From positions 1 to 28,238 of the forward strand of contig DVIM01000097.1 in the NCBI GenBank assembly GCA_018711265.1: DNA of 28,238 bases, in the 5' to 3' direction. Source of the stretch: Spyradocola merdavium (GTDB lineage Bacteria; Bacillota; Clostridia; Christensenellales; UBA1750). The position numbers and the translations under genes are program-made. Shown piece by piece: positions 22,747-28,238 of the stretch; within the stretch, counting starts at the first letter, position 1; the number at the start of each line of letters is the position of its first letter. The notes beneath the pieces are model-generated. The model searched no databases, was not told where the DNA came from, and saw nothing but the letters and a program-made list of their open reading frames with translations.

Positions 22747-23273
22747 GGCTGCACCTCCTCCCCGGCCATGGCGGCCTGCGCTTCCTGCAGGAGCGGAAGC
22801 AGGGGCGTGGACGCCTGGAACGTCAGGCTGACGGAAACGCCCGCGGTCCAGGTGACGGTGATCTCGTTGCAATTGCGCTGGAACGCGTAGAGAGAAACCG
22901 TCCCGTTGGCGACGACGGGCACGAGCTCGATGCCGTAGTCCGCGTTCAGCGCCTGCACGAGCGCGTCCACATCCGCCTGCGTCCAGCTGCCGTCGTCCCC
23001 GGCGGAGAGCGTCACCTGCTTGAGCGTCCCTTCTTCGTCCGCGCGGGCGCGGGCGTCAAAGGCGATGCCGGCGTAGGGGAGCGCGGCCTCCCATTTGCCG
23101 GGCTCTTCCTCCGCGGTCCAGGGCGCGGGAAGGTCTGACGCGGGCATGTGCAGCGTCAGCCCCTCCCCAGCGGCAATCTCGCCCGCGGAAAGGTCGAATT
23201 TTGGCGCGGCAGCGCAGGCGCTCAGAAGCAGGAGCAAGAGCAGCAGCGGCGCACATCGTATGCATGTTTTCAT
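22743..23273 (-). CDS. Array lipoprotein A1 (first gene of the array)
   Basis: This 176-aa predicted lipoprotein of unknown function heads the array. The lipobox is LSAC with Cys20 after a leucine-only hydrophobic core. The mature start APKFDLSAGEIAAGEGLTLHMP, then LPAPW, YAGIAFD, DVDALVQALNADYGIELV and YAFQRN, pair it with A2. It ends in a unique Ala/Glu-rich helix (LLQEAQAAMAGEEVQP). The ATG at 23273 follows AAAGGAGAGG. A promoter, TTGACG-18-TATCCT (23324-23295), is just upstream, after the guaB terminator. The four genes are therefore one minus-strand operon. Surface adhesion or envelope sensing is possible, but nothing in the sequence decides it. Confidence 0.82.
   Translation of the reverse strand: MKTCIRCAPLLLLLLLLSACAAAPKFDLSAGEIAAGEGLTLHMPASDLPAPWTAEEEPGKWEAALPYAGIAFDARARADEEGTLKQVTLSAGDDGSWTQADVDALVQALNADYGIELVPVVANGTVSLYAFQRNCNEITVTWTAGVSVSLTFQASTPLLPLLQEAQAAMAGEEVQP
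23143..23210. repeat. Repeat copy in lipoprotein A1 (68 bp)
   Basis: Partner of 22083-22150; it lies at the same position within the paralogous gene, offset by 1060 bases with six mismatches. Confidence 0.85.
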
Positions 23274-23294
23274 GGGGATCACATCCTCTCCTTT

Positions 23295-23324
23295 AGGATA
23301 GCGGAAGAGGCGGGACGGCGTCAA
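23295..23324 (-). promoter_or_regulatory. Promoter of the lipoprotein array
   Basis: On the minus strand TTGACG (23324-23319), 18 bases, then TATCCT (23300-23295), 21 bases upstream of the first lipoprotein start. The -10 is only moderately close to consensus. Confidence 0.6.
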
Positions 23325-23326
23325 GC

Positions 23327-23373
23327 AAAAACAGCAAAAAAGATGGGCAAAGCCCATCTTTTTTGCTGTTTTT
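23327..23373 (-). terminator. Very long terminator hairpin after guaB
   Basis: A perfect 22-bp stem (23327-23348 with 23352-23373) with an AAA loop on the plus strand. Its T-rich lower arm gives a U tract on the minus strand. It isolates guaB from the lipoprotein array. Confidence 0.92.
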
Positions 23374-23381
23374 TAGCCGGG

Positions 23382-24890
23382 TTACTCGGCCTGGATGCCC
23401 TTGTTCTTGAGCAGCACGTCGTGCGAGCCACCCTCGACGATGGAGGTGGAGGACACGACCGTCAGCCGCGCGTTCTTCTGCAGGTCCGGGATGTTGAGCA
23501 CGCCGCAGTTGCACATCGTGGAGCGGACCTTGTACAGGGAGGTGGAGACGTTGTCCTTGAGGGAGCCGGCGTAGGGCACGTAGGAGTCCACGCCCTCCTC
23601 GAAGGAGAGCTTGGCCGCGCCGCCCAGGTCGTAGCGCTGCCAGTTGCGCGCGCGGTTGGAGCCCTCGCCCCAGTACTCCTTCATGTAGTTGCCGTTGATG
23701 TTGACCTTGTTGGTGGGGGACTCGTCAAAGCGGGCGAAGTAGCGGCCCAGCATGAGGAAGTCCGCGCCCATGGCCAGGGCCAGCGTCATGTGGTAGTCGT
23801 GGACGATGCCGCCGTCCGAGCAGATGGGCACGTAGATGCCGGTCTGCTGGTAGTACTCGTCGCGCGCGGCGGCCACCTCGATCAGCGCCGTGGCCTGGCC
23901 GCGGCCGATGCCCTTGGTCTCGCGCGTGATGCAGATGGAGCCGCCGCCGATGCCGACCTTGACAAAGTCCGCGCCCGCCTTGGCCAGGAACAGGAACCCG
24001 TCGCGGTCCACGACGTTGCCCGCGCCGATCTTGACCTTGTCGCCGTAGTGCTCGCGCACCCAGGCGAGCGTGCGCTTCTGCCACTCGGTAAAGCCCTCGG
24101 AGGAGTCGATGCACAGCACGTCCGCGCCCGCCTCCACCAGCGCCGGCACGCGCTCGGCGTAGTCGCGCGTGTTGATGCCCGCGCCCACGACGTAGCGCTT
24201 GCGGCTGTCGAGCAGCTCGTCCGGGTTCTCCTTGTGCTGGGAGTAGTCCTTGCGGAAGACCATGTAGACCAGGTGCTGGTTTTCGTCGATCAGGGGCAGG
24301 GAGTTGAGCTTGTGCTCCCAGATGATGTCGTTGGCGACCTTGAGGGTCGTGTCCGCCGGCGCGGTGACCAGCTTGTCAAAGGGCGTCATGAACTCGGAGA
24401 CCTTGGTGTCCAGGCTCATGCGGCTCACGCGGTAGTCGCGGCTGGCGACGATGCCCAGCAGCTTTCCCTCGGCCGTGCCGTCCTCGGTCACGGCGACGGT
24501 GGAGTGGCCGGTCTTTTCCTTGAGGTTGAGGATGTCTTCGAGGGTGTTGTCCGGCTTGATGTTGGAGTCGGACTTGACAAAGCCCGCCTTATAGCTCTTG
24601 ACGCGGCCGACCATGGCCGCCTCGTCCGCGATGGACTGCGAGCCGTAAATGAAGGAAACGCCGCCCTCCTTGGCCAGGGCGATGGCCATGTTGTCGTCGG
24701 AGACCGACTGCATGATGGCCGAGACCAGCGGGATGTTCATGGTCAGCGGGCACTCTTCTTCGCCCTTGCGGTACTTCACCAGCGGCGTCCGCAGGCTCAC
24801 GTTGGACGGAATGCACTCCGCAGAGGAATAGCCGGGAACCAGAAGGTATTCCCCAAAGGTGCGGCTCGGCTCGGAATAGTAAAAGGCCAT
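23382..24890 (-). CDS. guaB: IMP dehydrogenase of the divergent, Tritrichomonas-like type
   Basis: IMP dehydrogenase oxidises IMP to XMP with NAD+, the committed step to GMP. The protein is 502 aa, as expected. A CBS (Bateman) pair at about 115-215 interrupts the TIM barrel. The catalytic loop GIGGGSICITRETKGIGRG holds Cys320. CSDGGIV, LGRYFARFDESPT, EYWGEGSNRARNWQRYD and LSFEEGVDSYVPYAG follow. These are the motifs I recall from Tritrichomonas foetus IMPDH (503 aa), unlike the common bacterial GPGSICTTR form. Lys311 and the Glu of SFEEGVDSY match the residues linked to low mycophenolic-acid sensitivity in that enzyme. The ATG at 24890 follows GGAGAG by 7 bases. It has its own promoter. Confidence 0.92.
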   Translation of the reverse strand: MAFYYSEPSRTFGEYLLVPGYSSAECIPSNVSLRTPLVKYRKGEEECPLTMNIPLVSAIMQSVSDDNMAIALAKEGGVSFIYGSQSIADEAAMVGRVKSYKAGFVKSDSNIKPDNTLEDILNLKEKTGHSTVAVTEDGTAEGKLLGIVASRDYRVSRMSLDTKVSEFMTPFDKLVTAPADTTLKVANDIIWEHKLNSLPLIDENQHLVYMVFRKDYSQHKENPDELLDSRKRYVVGAGINTRDYAERVPALVEAGADVLCIDSSEGFTEWQKRTLAWVREHYGDKVKIGAGNVVDRDGFLFLAKAGADFVKVGIGGGSICITRETKGIGRGQATALIEVAAARDEYYQQTGIYVPICSDGGIVHDYHMTLALAMGADFLMLGRYFARFDESPTNKVNINGNYMKEYWGEGSNRARNWQRYDLGGAAKLSFEEGVDSYVPYAGSLKDNVSTSLYKVRSTMCNCGVLNIPDLQKNARLTVVSSTSIVEGGSHDVLLKNKGIQAE

Positions 24891-24931
24891 GGCGCTTCTC
24901 TCCTTCATCGGTCAGATTTTAGATTAGTAGC

Positions 24932-24959
24932 ATTATAGCAGAAACTTTGGCAAATACAA
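24932..24959 (-). promoter_or_regulatory. Promoter of guaB
   Basis: On the minus strand TTGTAT (24959-24954), 16 bases, then TATAAT (24937-24932) with an extended TGC. The leader is only about 35 bases, too short for a purine riboswitch. Confidence 0.75.
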
Positions 24960-25043
24960 CGATTTTTCTGAAAAAACCCGGAATTTAACATCGTTTTTGC
25001 CGGCCTTTCCCGCGATTTGCAGGAAAAAATCCGAACAAATGCA

Positions 25044-25080
25044 AACCCCGGCTTTTGCAACGTTCGCAAAAGCCAGGGTT
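25044..25080 (-). terminator. Second hairpin downstream of the ROK gene
   Basis: A 15-bp stem (25044-25058 with 25066-25080) has one position that is a U-G wobble in minus-strand RNA. It lies in the 231-bp guaB-ROK gap. Confidence 0.6.
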
Positions 25081-25084
25081 CCTC

Positions 25085-25109
25085 GCAAAAACGGCGCGAA
25101 GGTTTTTGC
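25085..25109 (-). terminator. First hairpin downstream of the ROK gene
   Basis: GCAAAAAC (25085-25092) pairs perfectly with GTTTTTGC (25102-25109), 13 bases after the ROK stop. The stem's own T run gives a U-rich end. With the hairpin at 25044-25080 it forms a tandem terminator. Confidence 0.55.
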
Positions 25110-25121
25110 AGATTCAGCGCA

Positions 25122-26078
25122 CTAAAGCGCAGGATTTCCTGCAATTTCGTCCAGGGCGAGCTTGTGCAGACCCAGGACGACGGAGGCCTCGGGCTTCTCC
25201 GCCAGGCGCACCTGCGGATGGCCCCAGGGGGTCCAGGCGTACTTGTCGATGTGCTCCTGCAGGGGGCGGCGCAGGTCCTCGCCCATGCGCGAGATGCCGC
25301 CGGAGAGCACGATGACCTCCGGGTCGTAGGCCACGATCAGGTTGCACAGGTTGGCGCTCCAGCAGTCCAGAGAGCGCTGCAGGAGCTTCTTGGCGAGCGC
25401 GTCGCCCGCATCCGCGCAGGCCTTGAGGTTCTTGTAGTCGATGGGCTCGACGCGCGAGAGCAGGCTCTGCGGGAACAGCGGGTCCTTGCGCGCGAAGAGG
25501 GGCAGCGCCCAGGAGCTGGCGTTGGCCTCCATGCAGCCGATGTTGCCGCAGTTGCAGGGCGTGGCGTCCGGGCCGGCCTCGATGACCATGTGCCCGCCGA
25601 TGCAGGCCGCCTGGAAGTGCTTGCCGCGGATGAGCCTGCCGTCCATCATGGCGGCGGCGCCCACGCCCGTGCCGAAGATCATCATCACGACGTCGCGCGT
25701 GTCCTGCGCGCAGCCGTAGGCGACCTCGCCCACGAGCGCGGCGTTTGCGTCGTTGTCCAGGATGAAGGGGCAGGCGAACGTGCGCGCCACCCAGGACTTG
25801 AGGTCGTAGCCCACGGCGTCGACGAACTTGCCGTTGGCCGAGACCACGACCTTGTCCCGCGGGTTGACCAGGCCGGGGAAGGCGATGCCCAGGCCGTCGA
25901 TGCGGGCGATGCCCAATTCCGCCATCATGGCCTTGCCCTCGCGCTCGGCCGTGTCCAGGTTCTTTTGATACTTGTCGTCGCGGTAGGCTTCCACCATCCG
26001 CTCCAGCAGGATTTTGCCGTCCTCCAGCAGCGCGAGCTTCATGCGCGTGCCGCCGATGTCCAGGGAAAGCGTGATCAT
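25122..26078 (-). CDS. ROK-family sugar kinase
   Basis: ROK-family kinases phosphorylate glucose, N-acetylmannosamine, fructose or related sugars with ATP. The 318-aa protein has the phosphate-binding DIGGTRMK at 7-14 and the catalytic Asp110 in LDNDANAALVGE. The second phosphate loop is FGTGVGAAAM at 135-144. The zinc-binding signature is His163 with Cys175, Cys177 and Cys182 (CNCGNIGCME). No N-terminal helix-turn-helix is present, so it is a kinase rather than a repressor. The ATG at 26078 follows GGGGG by 6 bases. It lies 61 bases downstream of the AEC transporter gene and is probably co-transcribed with it. The sugar is unknown. Confidence 0.9.
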   Translation of the reverse strand: MITLSLDIGGTRMKLALLEDGKILLERMVEAYRDDKYQKNLDTAEREGKAMMAELGIARIDGLGIAFPGLVNPRDKVVVSANGKFVDAVGYDLKSWVARTFACPFILDNDANAALVGEVAYGCAQDTRDVVMMIFGTGVGAAAMMDGRLIRGKHFQAACIGGHMVIEAGPDATPCNCGNIGCMEANASSWALPLFARKDPLFPQSLLSRVEPIDYKNLKACADAGDALAKKLLQRSLDCWSANLCNLIVAYDPEVIVLSGGISRMGEDLRRPLQEHIDKYAWTPWGHPQVRLAEKPEASVVLGLHKLALDEIAGNPAL

Positions 26079-26139
26079 GTTGAACCCCCTAAAAGAGAGA
26101 TATGTTTGACGTGCGCGCAGGCCGCGCGCCGCGATGCCG

Positions 26140-27081
26140 TCAGATCAGCATCAGGCTCTTGAGCGCAAAGATCCAGACGAACATGGTCAGGACCGCGAAC
26201 AGGGACCCGAACACCACAAGGCCCCCGGCCAGCTCGCTGTCGCCCTCCATCTGCTGGGCCATCGTGAAGGAGGAGACGGCCGGCGGCGCGGCGAGCATCA
26301 CCATCAGCGCGATGAGCTCTTCCCCGCGGAAGCCCAGGAGGATCGCGATGGTGAGGAAGATCAGGGGCATGACGATCAGGCGCCCGGTCACGCCCAGGAC
26401 GAGCTGGCGCAGGCAGGACTTGACCTGGCGGAAGCTGAACTCCGCGCCCAGGATGACCAGGGCCAAGGGCGTGGCCACGTCCGCAAGGTCCGACAAGGGC
26501 TTTTCGATCACCTCCGGGAGCTTTACGCCCAGCGCCAGGAGCACGATGCCCAGCAGCGAGCTCAGGATCAGCGGATTGGAGGCGACGGACTTTGCGATCT
26601 TCCAGAAGTTGAGCTTGCCCCCGCGGTAAACCTCCAGCGCGATGACGGAAAAGGCGTTGAACATCGGCACCACCACCGCGATCACCAGGGACACCGCGCC
26701 CGTGTTGCTGTTCTCCCCGCAGAGGGAGACCAGCACCGGCAGGCCGAAGATGACGAAATTGGAGCGCATGATGCCCTGCACGAGCACGCCGCGCCGCCGG
26801 TTCTCCTTTTCCAGCAGGGGCACGAAGATCATGCACAGCGCGAACTCCGCGATGACAAAGCAGACCGCCGTCAGCAGCAGGGGACCGTTGAAGGCCGTGG
26901 AAAGGTCGGTGGAGATGACGTTGTGGAAGAGCAGGATCGGCAGGAATACGCGGAAGACGATGTTGTTCATCTTCTTGAACGTGGCTTCGTCTCCCAGCTT
27001 GAGCAGGCGGATGCAGTACCCCAGCGCCATCATCAGGAACAGGGGCATGACCACGTTGAAGGCTAAGGCGAGATTTTCCAT
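26140..27081 (-). CDS. Second AEC-family transporter
   Basis: This 313-aa polytopic membrane protein of the AEC/BART superfamily has about ten hydrophobic segments. ASNPLILSSLLGIVLLALGVKLPE and SDLADVATPLALVILGAEF are the classic mid-protein and second-half motifs. MLAAPPAVSSFTMAQQMEGD near the C terminus is the other conserved half-repeat element. It is clearly related to the transporter at 18492-19406, but diverged throughout. The ATG at 27081 follows AAAGGA by 8 bases. The ROK gene follows, so it may import or export an organic acid tied to sugar use; this is context inference. A TATACT -10 lies upstream. Confidence 0.88.
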   Translation of the reverse strand: MENLALAFNVVMPLFLMMALGYCIRLLKLGDEATFKKMNNIVFRVFLPILLFHNVISTDLSTAFNGPLLLTAVCFVIAEFALCMIFVPLLEKENRRRGVLVQGIMRSNFVIFGLPVLVSLCGENSNTGAVSLVIAVVVPMFNAFSVIALEVYRGGKLNFWKIAKSVASNPLILSSLLGIVLLALGVKLPEVIEKPLSDLADVATPLALVILGAEFSFRQVKSCLRQLVLGVTGRLIVMPLIFLTIAILLGFRGEELIALMVMLAAPPAVSSFTMAQQMEGDSELAGGLVVFGSLFAVLTMFVWIFALKSLMLI

Positions 27082-27115
27082 AGGCGCCGTCCTTTCCGCA
27101 GAGAATTCTAGGGAC

Positions 27116-27121
27116 AGTATA
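27116..27121 (-). promoter_or_regulatory. -10 box of the second AEC transporter gene
   Basis: Minus-strand TATACT with an extended TGA. I see no good -35 at 17 bases, so the promoter may depend on the extended -10. Confidence 0.5.
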
Positions 27122-27144
27122 TCACATCCCGCCTAAGCCTGCAC

Positions 27145-27185
27145 GGAAAAATTCCGCGCCCCGGGCGCGCGGGCGTCCGGGGCGC
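27145..27185 (-). terminator. Terminator after the YhaN-like ATPase gene
   Basis: GCGCCCCGG (27156-27164) pairs with CCGGGGCGC (27177-27185). On the minus strand GGAATTTTT follows (T run 27149-27145). Confidence 0.85.
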
Positions 27186-27191
27186 TGGGGC

Positions 27192-28238
27192 TCAGGGGTC
27201 GAGCTCGAGCACGTTTGCGCCGGGCAGGACCGTCCGGTCCTGGCAGGTGAACAGGAGCACCTGGCTGCCGGCCTGCGCGGCGTCGCGCAGAACGCCGAGC
27301 GCCTCGCGGCAGCGCGCGTCGTCCAGGAGCACGAAGGGGTCGTCCAGCAGCGCGGGGAGCGGCCCGCTGTGCTTTTCCAGCATGCGGATCAGGCCCAGGC
27401 GCAGCGCCAGGTACATCAGCTCCACCGTGCCGCCGCTGAAGAACTCCCAGGGCTGCAGCGCGCCGGCGCCCGGCTGCAGCGAGATCTCCAGGCTCTGGGA
27501 GATGGCGGCGCGGGCGTACTTTCCCGCCGTGACGCGCGAGAGGATGCGCTCGACATGGCCGGCCAGCTCCGGCGCGAAGCCCTGCTGCCGCTCCCGGGCG
27601 GCCTCGCCCAGGGCCTGCTCGGCCATGTCCAGGGCGGCCAGGCGCTGCAGGAGCGCGCTCTCCTGCGTCTTGAGAGCGGCCAGGCGCGCCCGCAGCGCGG
27701 CGGGATCGCCCGCGCGCTTCTCCAGCGCCTCGAGCTCCACGCGCGCGGAGATGAGCGCCTCCTGCCGCGCGGGGTCCGGCGGCGCCATCTCCGCCTCGAG
27801 GGCGGCCTCCATCTGGGCGATCTGCCCGGCGAGCCGCTCGCTCTGCTGGACGTACATGGCGCGCTCCCGCCGGGCGGCGGCGAGCTCCCGCCCGGCCTCA
27901 GGGGCGGCGGCTGCGGCCGCCGAGGCCTCCTCAGCCGCCTCCCGCGCGTCCTTGGCGCGCATGTAGAGCACGCTCAGCCCCGCGGTCGCGATCAGCCCGG
28001 CAAAGGCATAGTTCGTAAACAGCAGGCCGCACGCGACGCTCGCCGCGGACACGAGGAGGGCCAGCGCGAGGAAGAGGAGCTCGGGCGCGCGGCTCGCAGC
28101 CGTCGCACGGCCGGCCGGCGCGGGGGCCTTCTCCGGGAGGCCCTGCGCCTCCAGGGCGGCGATGCGCGCGTCCAGCGCGTCCACCTGGCGGCGGTAGTCC
28201 GCAAGGCGCAGGGCGGCGCGCTCCTTTTCCGCGATGCG
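27192..28238 (-). CDS. YhaN-like SMC/Rad50-type ATPase, C-terminal part only
   Basis: The window shows only the last 348 residues; the open frame continues past the edge, so the start is not seen. A coiled-coil, Ala/Glu/Arg-rich region covers much of it. Two membrane segments lie within the sequence from ELLFLALALLVSAASVACGLLF to GLIATAGLSVLYM. The ABC signature is in FFSGGTVELMYLALRLGL, and Walker B is LLDDPFVLLDD. Family knowledge: YhaN pairs with the SbcD-like nuclease YhaO in Bacillota, so a yhaO-like gene would be expected upstream on the minus strand, beyond the window. A related ATPase of the RecF/SMC type remains possible. A terminator follows at 27145-27185. Confidence 0.82.
   Translation of the reverse strand, partial: RIAEKERAALRLADYRRQVDALDARIAALEAQGLPEKAPAPAGRATAASRAPELLFLALALLVSAASVACGLLFTNYAFAGLIATAGLSVLYMRAKDAREAAEEASAAAAAAPEAGRELAAARRERAMYVQQSERLAGQIAQMEAALEAEMAPPDPARQEALISARVELEALEKRAGDPAALRARLAALKTQESALLQRLAALDMAEQALGEAARERQQGFAPELAGHVERILSRVTAGKYARAAISQSLEISLQPGAGALQPWEFFSGGTVELMYLALRLGLIRMLEKHSGPLPALLDDPFVLLDDARCREALGVLRDAAQAGSQVLLFTCQDRTVLPGANVLELDP

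Noticed and set aside
22083..23210. Repeats in the lipoprotein array as a CRISPR or mobile element
   Set aside because: They are inside coding sequence at matching gene positions and reflect paralogy; no regular spacers, transposase or terminal repeats.
24891..24931. Purine riboswitch in the guaB leader
   Set aside because: The leader is only about 35 bases from the predicted start site, too short for the aptamer.
23148..24938. A 596-codon plus-strand open frame opposite guaB
   Set aside because: It is the antisense of a clearly real IMP dehydrogenase and has the Val/Asp/Ala/His bias of GC-rich shadow frames.

Overview
The window is GC-rich DNA (about two thirds G+C by eye) from a low-mobility chromosomal region of a Bacillota/Clostridia-type bacterium. 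The evidence for that placement is a DnaD-like primosome protein next to a DnaC/DnaI-type helicase loader, a BofA sporulation protein, an RsiV-type anti-sigma factor with its ECF sigma factor, a class B sortase, a YhaM exonuclease, and strong AGGAGG ribosome-binding sites with sigma-A promoters. I infer a high-GC, probably gut-associated clostridial lineage with spore-forming ancestry; the sequence does not fix the genus. I see no rRNA, tRNA, CRISPR, insertion sequence or prophage.

Layout. 1-2213 (minus): a short operon of XRE regulator, YhaM-like 3'-5' exonuclease and metallophosphoesterase. 2214-2512: divergent promoter region. 2513-4593 (plus): archaeal-type phosphoglycerate mutase and a Cof-type HAD phosphatase. 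4609-6129: an ECF sigma factor and its RsiV-like anti-sigma factor, bounded by terminators and preceded by an ECF-type promoter. 6207-9539: a P-loop kinase-like gene (frameshifted), a YhiN-type flavoprotein and a second FAD dehydrogenase, with overlapping ends. 9673-12817: amidohydrolase and RadC (plus), converging on a membrane-anchored M1 peptidase (minus). 12923-16314 (plus): DnaD-like protein, DnaC-like loader, BofA and a GNAT acetyltransferase. 16414-18418 (plus): a stand-alone PTS EIIC_2 permease and a class B sortase. 18492-21196: AEC transporter (minus), Eis-like acetyltransferase (plus) and a membrane zinc-ribbon protein (plus). 21252-23273 (minus): four tandem paralogous lipoproteins. 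23382-28238 (minus): IMP dehydrogenase, ROK kinase, a second AEC transporter and the C-terminal part of a YhaN-like ATPase cut by the window edge.

Most genes are housekeeping or central metabolism. The part least explained by known families is the lipoprotein array: two related types alternate A-B-A'-B', as if a two-gene unit had been duplicated. The guaB product is also unusual because it matches the divergent IMP dehydrogenase known from the parasite Tritrichomonas foetus rather than the common bacterial form. Two genes each carry what looks like a one-base loss in a G or C run; these may be assembly errors.
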